A stretch of 64,000 bases of DNA, from positions 124,001 to 188,000 of the forward strand of contig NZ_AEYF01000026.1 in NCBI RefSeq assembly GCF_000292525.1, given 5' to 3'. The translations under genes were made by a program, and so were the position numbers. Position 1 is the stretch's first letter. Each line of letters begins with the position of its first letter. Positions 1-7,743 of the stretch are shown in pieces. The DNA comes from Rhizobium sp. CCGE 510. GTDB lineage: Bacteria; Pseudomonadota; Alphaproteobacteria; Rhizobiales; Rhizobiaceae. Under the pieces are notes generated by a model, which saw nothing but the letters and a program-made list of their open reading frames with translations, was not told where the DNA came from and did no database searches.

Positions 1-146
1 AATCCCTTGTCCTTGGCGACGTAATAGCCGCCGAACTGGCTCTGCGTGACCCATTTCAGCTGCAGAACCACCTTGTCGGCGGCCATCGCGTGAGCTGATG
101 CCAGCGACATCGCGCTCGCCATCATTGCAACCATCAACTTTTTCAT
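1..146 (-). CDS. NMT1-type ABC substrate-binding protein (partial)
   Basis: Only the first 48 codons are inside the window; the rest lies beyond base 1. The start is ATG at 146. Residues 1-22 form a lipoprotein-free signal peptide (two lysines, hydrophobic core, AHA-MA cleavage region). The mature start, DKVVLQLKWVTQSQFGGYYV, is typical of the NMT1/THI5-like periplasmic binding proteins that serve thiamine-pyrimidine and related importers. It is the last gene of the cluster, after two permeases and an ATPase, 58 bases beyond the first permease, so it should bind the solute for that importer. Family assignment rests on this short piece plus context. The solute is inferred to be a pyrimidine-like compound from the nearby catabolic genes. 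Confidence 0.8.
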   Translation of the reverse strand, partial: MKKLMVAMMASAMSLASAHAMAADKVVLQLKWVTQSQFGGYYVAKDKG

Positions 147-203
147 TTTGTTATCCTTACCCTCTGAAGTTATGCCCGGGCCGTTTTCAAAGCCCGTGCG
201 CGT

Positions 204-1331
204 CTAGCCACCACGGATAGACGGATGCCAGAACGTCACCGCCCGTTCGGTCAGGGCGATGATGCCATAAAAGATCGAGCCGGCCAGCGCCGCGACGGCG
301 ATTTCCGCCCAGACCATGTCGACATTCATGCGGCCGATCTCGGTGGAGATGCGGAAGCCCATGCCGACGATCGGCGTTCCGAAGAATTCGGCAACGATGG
401 CACCAATCAGCGCCAGCGTCGAGTTGATCTTCAGTGCGTTGAAAATGAAGGGCATGGCTGCCGGAAGCTTGAGCTTCAGCAGCGTCTGCCAGTCGCTCGA
501 TGCATAGGTGCGCATCAGGTCACGCTCCATGCTGCCGGAGGCGGCAAGGCCGGCGACGGTGTTCACCAGCATCGGGAAGAAGGTCATGATGATGACGACG
601 GCGGCCTTCGACGGCCAGTCGAAGCCGAACCACATGACCATGACGGGAGCGACGCCGATAATCGGCAGGGCCGACACCATGTTGCCGATCGGCAGGAGAC
701 CGCGGCGCAGGAAGGTGATGCGGTCTGCGAGCACCGCGACGACAAAGCCGCTGAGGTTGCCGACGATGTAACCGATCAACACCGCTTTGAAGATCGTCTG
801 CCTGACATCAGCACCGAGGATCGGCAGGGAGGCCGTGATGCGCATGCCGATGGCGCTCGGCGGCGGCAGGATGATGAAGGGAATGCCGGCGCCGCGCGTT
901 GCCGCTTCCCAGAGGATGAGGATCCAGGCGCCGAAGATCGCCGGGATCAGCAGTTGGAGCGTCGATTTGCCGAAAGCAGTGACGGGCTGCAGTTTCGAGA
1001 GCTCCGTGACGCATCGCCAGGCGAGCAGCCAGCAGGAAAAGAGTAGCAGGAAGAACGCCCGCGTCGCCAGACCCTCGTTGCCGGAAAGTGCGGAAAGCAG
1101 CATCCAGGCGGCACCATGCGCGCCGATAAACAGCACGGTGGCGCGGTAGGCAGGCGGCTGCGGCGCAAAAGACAGCAGGGTCGCCGCGGCAACGATGATG
1201 AAGATGAGGCTTGCCGTGCCGTCGGTTAAGGGGTGTGCCGCGCCTTCGGCGAAAAGCGGCAAGCTCATCAGTGACACGAGACAGAGAAGAAGGGCAACCG
1301 TGCCTTGCCAGGAGAAGGTCAGATGTCTCAT
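204..1331 (-). CDS. ABC importer permease with N-terminal membrane extension
   Basis: Inner-membrane permease of the NMT1/nitrate-taurine type importer family. The C-terminal ~255 residues carry the usual binding-protein-dependent permease core, including the LPPPSAIG motif and an EAA-like loop (residues ~265-300, DLMRTYASSDWQTLLKLKLP). Unlike standard members of about 260 residues, this 375-residue protein begins with an extra ~120 residues holding about four hydrophobic segments (roughly 8-28, 40-57, 65-85, 88-108). Its ATG at 1331 overlaps the stop of the upstream permease gene by four bases, so the two are probably translated together and form a heterodimeric channel. The importer role is firm; the substrate is not visible. 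Confidence 0.85.
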   Translation of the reverse strand: MRHLTFSWQGTVALLLCLVSLMSLPLFAEGAAHPLTDGTASLIFIIVAAATLLSFAPQPPAYRATVLFIGAHGAAWMLLSALSGNEGLATRAFFLLLFSCWLLAWRCVTELSKLQPVTAFGKSTLQLLIPAIFGAWILILWEAATRGAGIPFIILPPPSAIGMRITASLPILGADVRQTIFKAVLIGYIVGNLSGFVVAVLADRITFLRRGLLPIGNMVSALPIIGVAPVMVMWFGFDWPSKAAVVIIMTFFPMLVNTVAGLAASGSMERDLMRTYASSDWQTLLKLKLPAAMPFIFNALKINSTLALIGAIVAEFFGTPIVGMGFRISTEIGRMNVDMVWAEIAVAALAGSIFYGIIALTERAVTFWHPSIRGG

Positions 1332-2272
1332 GCCGGTCTCCCGCCCATGACGCGGTCGACGATCTTTGCCGCAACCCCGACGATCGCGACCAGGATGCCG
1401 GCCAGCAGCGATCCGGCGACGAGAGCGGCCCAGATATCGATGGTCTGGCTGTAATACGAGCCGGCAAGCAGCTTCGAGCCGATGCCGGCAACGGCACCGG
1501 TCGGCAGTTCGCCGACGATGGCGCCGACGAGGCTGGCGGCGATCGCCACTTTCATCGAGGTGAACAGGAAAGGGATCGAGGCCGGAACCCGCAACTTCCA
1601 GAACGTTTGCATCGGGCTGGCATAATAGGTGCGCATCAGGTCGAGATGCATGATTTCAGGCGAACGTAAGCCTTTCACCATGCCGACGGCGACGGGGAAG
1701 AAGGAGAGGTAGGTGGAGATCAGCGCCTTGGAGACGAGACGGGAGGCGTCGGAATCGAGGTTCAACAGATGTGCGAGCGCATTGTCGCCGGTCAGCACAT
1801 TGTAGGAGATGATGACGATCATCGGCGCGATGGCGAGGATCGGTATGGTCTGGCTCGCCACCAGCCAGGGCATCAGCGAGCGGTCCATGGCGCGGTTATG
1901 TACGATCAGCACGGCAAGAAGGATGCCGAGCAACATGCCGAAACCGAAGCCGAGCAGGGTCGAGGAGAGCGTCACCCAGCTATGATAGACAAGGCTGCGA
2001 TTGCTCGAAAGGCTGCGCAGGACGGTGTTCTCGTAGACGTTCTGCGCCACCTGATGCGGCGCCGGCAGGATCGGTTTCGGCTGCGCCAGCGTCTTGCCGA
2101 TGAATTCGATGGTCGTCGGTGTGGCGCCGGCGCGGCTGTCCATGTCGCGCTGAAACGGCGCGTTCATCAGGACGGCAGCCACATACCAGATGGCGACGAG
2201 GGCGAGCAAGATGGTGGTGACCGGGACGATCTTGTCCTTGAAGGTGTCGGGTTTCACAGCGATCGTCCCCAT
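1328..2272 (-). CDS. ABC importer permease
   Basis: Second inner-membrane permease of the same importer, 314 residues from ATG 2272. A longer frame reaches 2374, but it would read through the intergenic repeat upstream, so the internal ATG is preferred. The first ~35 residues are followed by a membrane segment (VTTILLALVAIWYVAAVL), a periplasmic stretch, and then the permease core with an EAA-like loop near residues 215-240 (LMRTYYASPMQTFWKLRVPA). The closely similar loop in the neighbouring permease supports a heterodimer. The gene follows the ATPase gene after a 194-base gap filled by a repeat, and overlaps the next permease by four bases (ATGA). Confidence 0.88.
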   Translation of the reverse strand: MGTIAVKPDTFKDKIVPVTTILLALVAIWYVAAVLMNAPFQRDMDSRAGATPTTIEFIGKTLAQPKPILPAPHQVAQNVYENTVLRSLSSNRSLVYHSWVTLSSTLLGFGFGMLLGILLAVLIVHNRAMDRSLMPWLVASQTIPILAIAPMIVIISYNVLTGDNALAHLLNLDSDASRLVSKALISTYLSFFPVAVGMVKGLRSPEIMHLDLMRTYYASPMQTFWKLRVPASIPFLFTSMKVAIAASLVGAIVGELPTGAVAGIGSKLLAGSYYSQTIDIWAALVAGSLLAGILVAIVGVAAKIVDRVMGGRPA

Positions 2273-2284
2273 TTTTGGGCGTCG

Positions 2285-2455
2285 AATGCGTAGCGACCCC
2301 CCTCTGGGGGGAGATCGATATGCGGAAACGGCTTCCCCAAACAACGAAAGGCCCCTGATCCAGCATGGAAGCATTGAGAAGCCACGCGCTATCCCCTTGC
2401 CGATCTCCCTCCTTGTGGGGGAGATGCCCGGCAGGGCAGAGGGGGGTAAGCTCCG
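2285..2455. repeat. Rhizobial intergenic palindromic repeat
   Basis: The gap between the ATPase and permease genes holds opposed GC-rich blocks: 'cccccctctggggggagatcg' near 2297 and, inverted, 'ctccctccttgtgggggag' near 2404, then a 'gcccggcagggc' hairpin and 'agaggggggt'. Blocks of this kind recur between rhizobial genes and resemble RIME-type mosaic elements. It lies inside the operon and could affect transcript processing. The name is inferred from pattern memory, not from an alignment. Confidence 0.55.
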
Positions 2456-2466
2456 AACTCAAGCGC

Positions 2467-3252
2467 CTAAACCTCATGGCTATGCCCCGTCCTCAGCCCC
2501 TCGCGGACGCGATGGGCGATTTCCAGGAATTCCGGGGTGTCGCGGATGTCGAGTGGGCGTTCGGCCGGCAGGGTGGAGTCGATCACATCGGTCACGCGGC
2601 CCGGGCGCGGCGACATCACCACGATCTTAGTCGAGAGGTAGACCGCCTCGGGGATGGAATGGGTGACGAAACAGATCGTCTTGTTGGTGCGCGCCCAGAG
2701 TTTCAGCAACTCTTCGTTCAGATGGTCGCGGACGATTTCATCAAGCGCGCCGAAAGGTTCGTCCATCAACAGCAGGTCGGCGTCGAAGGCGAGTGCGCGG
2801 GCGATCGAGGCGCGCTGCTGCATGCCGCCGGAAAGCTGCCAGGGGAATTTCTTCTCGAAGCCGGAAAGGCTGACAAGATCAAGGGCTTCGGCGATGCGCC
2901 TTGCCCGGTCGGCGCCGGAATATCCCATGATCTCCAACGGCAGGGCGATATTGTTTTCGATGGTGCGCCAGGGATAGAGCGCCGGCGCCTGGAAGACATA
3001 GCCGTAGGCGCGGGCTTTGCGAGCCTCTTCCGGCGTCATGCCGTTGATCGAGATCTCGCCCGAGGTGCTCTTTTCGAGATCGGCGATGACACGCAGGAAG
3101 GTGGTCTTGCCGCAGCCGGACGGGCCGATGAAAGAGACGAAATCGCCCTTGCGAACATCGAGATTGACATCGGTCAGTGCACGCACCGGGCCGTCATTCG
3201 CCTGGTAGGTGAGACAGAGATCCTTGGCGGATACGACGGAGGGTGCTTGCAT
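2467..3252 (-). CDS. ABC importer ATP-binding protein
   Basis: Cytoplasmic ATPase of the NMT1-type importer, 261 residues. It has Walker A GPSGCGKT (residues ~43-50), a Q-loop, the signature LSGGMQQR (~141-148), Walker B LLLMDEPFGALDE and the H-loop VTHS. It belongs to the SsuB/TauB/NrtD subfamily. The start is ATG 3252; an in-frame TTG three bases upstream is less likely. It appears to be the first gene of the importer operon. The divergent cupin gene starts 94 bases away, so a promoter for both should lie in 3253-3346. No RutR-like box was seen there, so regulation together with the pyrimidine genes is not shown by sequence. Confidence 0.9.
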   Translation of the reverse strand: MQAPSVVSAKDLCLTYQANDGPVRALTDVNLDVRKGDFVSFIGPSGCGKTTFLRVIADLEKSTSGEISINGMTPEEARKARAYGYVFQAPALYPWRTIENNIALPLEIMGYSGADRARRIAEALDLVSLSGFEKKFPWQLSGGMQQRASIARALAFDADLLLMDEPFGALDEIVRDHLNEELLKLWARTNKTICFVTHSIPEAVYLSTKIVVMSPRPGRVTDVIDSTLPAERPLDIRDTPEFLEIAHRVREGLRTGHSHEV

Positions 3253-3346
3253 CAATGCGACCGTTCTTGTTTTCGCCGCGGGGACGCGGTTTGCATGTTA
3301 CCATCGCCGCCGGTCTTGCCGGCGGCACATTTCATGGAGGAACAGA

Positions 3347-3760
3347 ATGGACGCGACATCAAAGCCCACCTGCCACATCGTTCGCCCCAACCATGCCTAT
3401 GACGGCAAGCAGGGGCTCAGCTATTTCGAAGGGATCGCGGCCGAGACGGTCGGCGCCAAGGGCATCTGCATGCACCTGCTGACGATCCAGCCGGGTGTGC
3501 GCGCCAAGGCGCATCTGCACGAGGCACACGAGACGGCGATCTACATGCTCTCCGGCGAGGCTCACACCTGGTACGGAGACCGGCTCGAGCATCACGTCAT
3601 CGTCCATGCCGGCGAACTTTTCTATATCCCGGCCGGCGTGCCGCACCTGCCGGCAAACCTCAGCAGCACGCCGTGCACGGCGATCATTGCGCGCACCGAC
3701 CCGAACGAACAGGAAAGCGTCGTGCTTCTGCCGGAGTTGGACGGGATCGTGCCGGCGTAA
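3347..3760 (+). CDS. Cupin-fold protein
   Basis: A 137-residue single-domain cupin. Cupin motif 1 appears around residues 50-70 (AHLHEAHETAIYMLSGEA), with metal-ligand-type histidines and a glutamate. Motif 2 follows as ELFYIPAGVPHLPAN (~85-100). The start is ATG 3347, with GGAGG seven bases upstream. The 5' leader carries a strong stem (GCCGCCGG / CCGGCGGC, 306 to 326 of the 3.3-kb stretch). Small cupins of this type are seen near catabolic and uptake operons as possible metal-dependent enzymes or sugar/acid binders, and nothing here fixes the reaction. The gene is divergent from the importer and convergent with the small secreted-protein gene, leaving two bases between stops. Confidence 0.8.
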   Translation: MDATSKPTCHIVRPNHAYDGKQGLSYFEGIAAETVGAKGICMHLLTIQPGVRAKAHLHEAHETAIYMLSGEAHTWYGDRLEHHVIVHAGELFYIPAGVPHLPANLSSTPCTAIIARTDPNEQESVVLLPELDGIVPA

Positions 3761-3762
3761 CC

Positions 3763-4152
3763 TTATTTGCATAGAGGCATCGGCCCCCAGTGTATCGCCG
3801 CATCGTCGGTGAAGGTGACGATGTAACCCTTCTGGCCGAACGTCAGTTTCGCCGTATAACCGGTGCCGTTCTCCTCACCCTCTTCCTGGCAGGAGACGGT
3901 GGCGGTAAAGGATTTTCCTTCGGTCTTCAGCACCTTCTTGAATTCGCAAGAGGATGCGGCGGTGGTGATCGCCTCCGGCGTCAGCAGGAAGAAATCGTCG
4001 GAGCCGGTGGACTCGCCTGACCTGGCGTAGGCGCAGCCGTCCTTGTTGCCGTAGCTTCCCGTGATCGGCAGCGCATCCGCGGCGGCTGATGTCGCCATCG
4101 CCGCAAAGGCCAGAATGACGAGCGCGAAGCGGCTACGGCGCACCATCGTCAT
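3763..4152 (-). CDS. Small exported cysteine-containing protein
   Basis: I do not recognise a family. The 129-residue product has a clear signal peptide (MVRRSRFALVILAFAAMATS, then AAADA) and a mature part of ~105 residues. The mature part has four or more cysteines (near DGCAYARS, SSCEFKK, TVSCQEE and the C-terminal PLCK), suggesting disulfides in the periplasm. The ATG at 4152 overlaps the dihydropyrimidinase stop by four bases, so translation is coupled to that enzyme. A second ATG at 4146 is equally good. The coupling suggests shared expression with pyrimidine breakdown; a functional link is only inferred. Confidence 0.72.
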   Translation of the reverse strand: MTMVRRSRFALVILAFAAMATSAAADALPITGSYGNKDGCAYARSGESTGSDDFFLLTPEAITTAASSCEFKKVLKTEGKSFTATVSCQEEGEENGTGYTAKLTFGQKGYIVTFTDDAAIHWGPMPLCK

Positions 4153-5603
4153 ACTCCACTTGCCGGGATGCCGCTGCGCGTCACCTTGCGGGGCGCGGTG
4201 ATCTCCTTCCACTGGGAAAGCGCCTTGCTGACCGCCGTCACCGGTTCACGCTTGACGAATTCGCCGTGACCCTCCCGGGTCTTGATGGTGCTTTCCTCGA
4301 TCGCGACGATCCCGCGCGTCAGCGTGTAGCGCGGCAGGCCTATCACTTCCTTGCCTTCGAAGACATTATAGTCGATCGCCGACTGCTGGGCCTTGGACGA
4401 GATGGTCTTGGAACGTTTCGGGTCCCAGACGACGATATCGGCATCGGCGCCGACGAGGATCGCGCCCTTCTTCGGATAGATGTTGAGGATCTTGGCGATG
4501 TTGGTCGAGGTGACGGCGACGAATTCGTTCATCGTCAGCCGACCGGTATTGACGCCGCGTGTCCAGAGCATCGGCATGCGGTCTTCGAGACCGCCGGTGC
4601 CGTTGGGGATCTTGGTGAAATCCCCGACACCGGAACGTTTCTGTGCCGTGGTGAAGGCGCAATGGTCGGTGGCGACCACCTGCAGCGAGCCGGAGGCAAG
4701 GCCTGCCCAGAGCGAGTCCTGGTGCTGCTTGTTGCGGAAGGGTGGCGACATGACGCGGCGGGCGGCGTGATCCCAGTCGGGGTTGGAATATTCGCTCTCG
4801 TCGAGCGTCAGGTGCTGGATCAGCGGTTCGCCGTACACGCGCATGCCCTTGGCACGGGCGCGGCGGATCGCCTCGTGCGCCTGTTCGCAGGAGGTGTGGA
4901 CAATATAAACCGGGCAGCCGGCCATGTCGGCGATCATGATCGCGCGGTTGGTGGCCTCGCCCTCGACTTCGGCCGGGCGGGAATAGGCATGCGCCTCGGG
5001 GCCGTTATTGCCTTCTGCCAGCAGCTTTGCCGACATCGAGGCGACGACGTCGCCGTTTTCGGCGTGCACCAGCGGCAGGGCGCCGAGTTCGGCGCAGCGC
5101 TGGAAGGAGGCGAACATCTCGTCATCGTCGACCATCAGCGCACCCTTATAGGCCATGAAGTGCTTGAAGGTGTTGATGCCCTTGTCGCGAACGATGGTCT
5201 CCATCTCCTTGAACACCTGCTCGCTCCACCAGGTGACCGCCATGTGGAAGGAATAGTCGCAGTTGGCCCGCGTCGACTTGTTGTCCCACATGGTCAGCGC
5301 TTCGAGCAGCGACTGGCCGGGTGCAGGAAGGGCGAAATCGACAACCATGGTGGTGCCGCCGGAAAGGGCCGCACGCGTGCCGCTCCCGAAATCGTCGGAG
5401 GAATAGGTGCCCATGAAGGGCATTTCGAGATGGGTGTGCGGATCGATGCCGCCGGGCATAATGTAACAGCCCGTCGCATCCAGCGTTTCGTCGCCCGAGA
5501 GGTTCGGACCGATCTCTACGATCTTGCCGCCGTCGATCTTCACATCCGCCTTGTAGGTGAGGTCGGCCGTGACGATGGTGCCGTTTTTGATGACTGTAGT
5601 CAT
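4149..5603 (-). CDS. hydA: Dihydropyrimidinase (D-hydantoinase)
   Basis: Opens the ring of 5,6-dihydrouracil and dihydrothymine to N-carbamoyl-beta-amino acids, the second step of reductive pyrimidine catabolism, in the cytoplasm. The 484-residue length is normal. The binuclear zinc site is visible: HTH at residues 56-58, the probable carboxylated lysine in TFKHFMAYKG (~147), histidines in LVHAENGD and IVHTSCEQ, and the aspartate in VATDHCAF. It sits between the DUF559 gene (four-base overlap) and the small exported-protein gene (four-base overlap), in one operon with the beta-ureidopropionase-type amidase. PreT/PreA for the first step are encoded 8 kb away. Confidence 0.95.
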   Translation of the reverse strand: MTTVIKNGTIVTADLTYKADVKIDGGKIVEIGPNLSGDETLDATGCYIMPGGIDPHTHLEMPFMGTYSSDDFGSGTRAALSGGTTMVVDFALPAPGQSLLEALTMWDNKSTRANCDYSFHMAVTWWSEQVFKEMETIVRDKGINTFKHFMAYKGALMVDDDEMFASFQRCAELGALPLVHAENGDVVASMSAKLLAEGNNGPEAHAYSRPAEVEGEATNRAIMIADMAGCPVYIVHTSCEQAHEAIRRARAKGMRVYGEPLIQHLTLDESEYSNPDWDHAARRVMSPPFRNKQHQDSLWAGLASGSLQVVATDHCAFTTAQKRSGVGDFTKIPNGTGGLEDRMPMLWTRGVNTGRLTMNEFVAVTSTNIAKILNIYPKKGAILVGADADIVVWDPKRSKTISSKAQQSAIDYNVFEGKEVIGLPRYTLTRGIVAIEESTIKTREGHGEFVKREPVTAVSKALSQWKEITAPRKVTRSGIPASGV

Positions 5604-6190
5604 GTTCGTTCCCTATCCTTATCTGTGGACTCGGCTGGCGAATAGAAGCTCGACAATTCGGAGCTGAATTCGAGTCGGCCCTGCAATCCTGCCAGGACCG
5701 TTTCCAGGACCGAGCGTCGCTCACGCGAGATTTCCTGATTCCAGAAGCGCAAGACCGAATAGCCATTGGCGTTGAGCCATTCCGTTCGGCTTTGATCGGT
5801 CGCGCTCTCGGCATGCTGGAAGCCATCGACTTCTACAATCAGTCGCTCTTCGCGACAGAGGAAATCGACGACGAAGGGGCCGAGCGGAACTTGTCGCGCG
5901 AATTTGTAGCCGTTCAGGCGTCGTGCGCGTAAGTCGTTCCAGAGGTGGTATTCCTCTTCGGTTTCGTTGCGGCGAAGCTGGCGGGCTTGCCCGGTTTTCG
6001 CGGGGCGATGTTTACGGATATCCTGTTTGATAATTTTCGTCGCACCCGGAGCCCCCTCATCCGCCCTTCGGGCACCTTCTCCCCGAGGGGAGAAGGTGGA
6101 AGCAGCAACGTCAGCCGCTCCCTTCTCCCCAGCGGGGAGAAGGTGGCCCGAAGGGTCGGATGAGGGGGCTCCGGGCGCGACATTAGACAT
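5600..6190 (-). CDS. DUF559 endonuclease-fold protein, N-terminus from repeat
   Basis: The C-terminal ~125 residues match the DUF559 family (restriction-endonuclease-like fold). They include KFARQVPLGPFVVDFLC and EERLIVEVDGFQH, whose D, E and V-D-G positions correspond to the nuclease core. The frame's only ATG is at 6190 and overlaps the amidase stop by one base (TGATG). The first ~48 codons read through a palindromic repeat and give a low-complexity sequence rich in G, A, P and S that occurs twice in near copy. The true start may therefore be a non-ATG codon near 6050. It is translationally coupled on both sides inside the pyrimidine operon; its substrate and role are unknown. Confidence 0.75.
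   Translation of the reverse strand: MSNVAPGAPSSDPSGHLLPAGEKGAADVAASTFSPRGEGARRADEGAPGATKIIKQDIRKHRPAKTGQARQLRRNETEEEYHLWNDLRARRLNGYKFARQVPLGPFVVDFLCREERLIVEVDGFQHAESATDQSRTEWLNANGYSVLRFWNQEISRERRSVLETVLAGLQGRLEFSSELSSFYSPAESTDKDRERT
6049..6182. repeat. Large palindromic repeat (about 130 bp)
   Basis: The left end 'ccggagccccctcatccgc' is repeated as its reverse complement at the right end (6163-6179). Internally, 'ccttctccccgaggggagaagg' and 'ccttctccccagcggggaga' form two hairpins in opposite orientation. The unit resembles palindromic elements scattered through Rhizobium and other Rhizobiales genomes. Here it lies inside an operon and supplies the first codons of the DUF559 frame. Confidence 0.8.
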
Positions 6191-7443
6191 CACAGCACGA
6201 TCTCCGCCGTCTCCACCACCGCATGGAACAGCACATCTGCACCCGCCGTCGCCCACTCCTTGGAAATCTCTTCCGCCTCGTTGTGCGAGAGACCGCCGAC
6301 GCAGGGGCACATGACCATCGTGGCAGGCGCGACCTTGGCGGCCCAGCAGGCGTCGTGGCCGGCGCCGGAGATGAGGTTCATGTGGCTGTAGCCGAGGCGC
6401 TCGGCGGCGGAGCGAACCGAGGTGACGAGCTTTTCGTCGAAGGTGATCGGCTCGAAGTGGCCGATCGCCTCGATGGAACAGCTGACACCCAGCGCACCGC
6501 AAATCTTTGGCGCTTCCGCTTCGATCTTTGCCCGCATGCGGTCGAGTTTGGCCTTGTCGGGCGAACGGATATCGACGGTGAAAACCACCTTGCCGGGCAG
6601 CACGTTGCGCGAGTTCGGGGAGAAGAAGACCTGGCCGACACCACCGACGGCGCCGGGCTGCTCGTCCATTGCCACGCCCTGGACCATTTCCAGGATGCGG
6701 GCCATGGCAAGGCCGGCATTGACGCGCAGGTTCATCGGCGTCGAGCCGGTATGGGCTTCCTTGCCGGTCAGCGTGAATTCCAGCCACCAGAGGCCCTGGC
6801 AGTGGGTGACGACGCCAATCTGCTTTTCTTCGGCCTCGAGGATCGGTCCCTGCTCGATATGATATTCGAAATAGGCGTGCATCTTGCGGGCGCCGACCTC
6901 TTCGTCGCCAACCCAGCCGACGCGCTTCAGCTCGTCGCCGAACAGATTGCCCTCGGGATCCTTGCGATTATAGGCAAAGTCCAGGCTGTGCACGCCGGCG
7001 AAGACGCCTGAGGCCAGCATGGCTGGGGCAAAACGCGCGCCTTCCTCGTTCGTCCAGTTGGTTACGACAACCGGGTGTTTGGTGTTGATGCCGAGGTCGT
7101 TCATGGTGCGCACGACTTCGAGGGCGGCAAGCACGCCGAGCACACCGTCATATTTGCCGCCGGTCGGCTGGGTGTCGAGATGCGAGCCGACATAGACGGG
7201 CAGGGCATCGGGATCGGTGCCGGCGCGGGTGGCAAACATCGTGCCCATGCGGTCGACGCCCATGGTCAGGCCAGCCTCGTCACACCATGTCTTGAAGAGG
7301 CTGCGGCCTTGCGCATCGGCATCCGTCAGCGTCTGGCGATTGTTGCCGCCTGCTATGCCCGGGCCGATCTTCGCCATGTCCATAAGACTGTCCCAAAGAC
7401 GGTCGCCATTGACGCGCATGTTTTCGCCTGGTGCTGCCACCAT
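6190..7443 (-). CDS. hyuC: N-carbamoyl-beta-alanine amidase (M20-type)
   Basis: Zn-dependent amidohydrolase of the allantoate amidohydrolase / N-carbamoyl-amino acid hydrolase family, 417 residues. Metal ligands are visible as H in YVGSHLDTQPTGG, D in GKYDGVLG, E-E in TNEEGARF, H in YFEYHIEQGP, and H in the C-terminal GAGHDACW. In this operon with dihydropyrimidinase the expected substrate is N-carbamoyl-beta-alanine or its 2-methyl homologue, giving beta-alanine, CO2 and ammonia. Allantoate is a possible alternative, but no purine genes are nearby. The ATG is at 7443. A RutR-like operator lies 140 bases upstream, followed by the divergent TetR regulator. Confidence 0.9.
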   Translation of the reverse strand: MVAAPGENMRVNGDRLWDSLMDMAKIGPGIAGGNNRQTLTDADAQGRSLFKTWCDEAGLTMGVDRMGTMFATRAGTDPDALPVYVGSHLDTQPTGGKYDGVLGVLAALEVVRTMNDLGINTKHPVVVTNWTNEEGARFAPAMLASGVFAGVHSLDFAYNRKDPEGNLFGDELKRVGWVGDEEVGARKMHAYFEYHIEQGPILEAEEKQIGVVTHCQGLWWLEFTLTGKEAHTGSTPMNLRVNAGLAMARILEMVQGVAMDEQPGAVGGVGQVFFSPNSRNVLPGKVVFTVDIRSPDKAKLDRMRAKIEAEAPKICGALGVSCSIEAIGHFEPITFDEKLVTSVRSAAERLGYSHMNLISGAGHDACWAAKVAPATMVMCPCVGGLSHNEAEEISKEWATAGADVLFHAVVETAEIVL

Positions 7444-7582
7444 TCTTCAAGCCCTCACCTGTTTGCGGCAGCCATGCAAGGAGCATGCCCGCCTGTTCCC
7501 GTGGTCGTCTCCGCGCCCCTTATTGCTTTTGTCGAGCGCCGGAAAATCGCCAGTTGCCTTTGTTTTTCATCTGGCGGATAAT

Positions 7583-7598
7583 TTGACCGATTGGTAAA
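7583..7598. promoter_or_regulatory. RutR-box-like operator
   Basis: TTGACCGATTGGTAAA agrees with the known RutR consensus TTGACCANNTGGTCAA at 12 of 14 defined positions. It lies in the 300-base gap between the amidase gene and the divergent TetR gene, where an operator for both is expected. A related 16-mer precedes preT. Binding is inferred; in E. coli RutR is released by uracil. Confidence 0.7.
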
Positions 7599-7743
7599 CA
7601 TTACAACTTCCACCGCCGGGCTCAAGACGAAAATCACGAAAATCGCCGATAAAAATACGGGCAGTTGCTCAAGAATACGGCAGGGCATGTCTCCGGGTCA
7701 AACTTGAGCGAAGAAGTTGAATTTCAAGGGGAAACAACAGCCT

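Noticed and set aside
225..1046. Long plus-strand frame opposite the first permease gene
   Set aside because: Its sequence is His/Arg/Asp-rich, with no recognisable domain, and lies fully antisense to a well-supported permease; a shadow of GC-rich codon use.
2273..2374. N-terminal extension of the second permease
   Set aside because: Would be encoded by intergenic repeat sequence; the ATG at 2272 gives the normal permease start.
4266..5645. 459-codon plus-strand frame opposite dihydropyrimidinase
   Set aside because: Antisense shadow of a gene with intact metal ligands; no domain and no ribosome-binding site.
2285..6182. Palindromic repeats as insertion-sequence ends or a CRISPR array
   Set aside because: No transposase, no target duplication and no regularly spaced direct repeats; they fit rhizobial intergenic palindromes.
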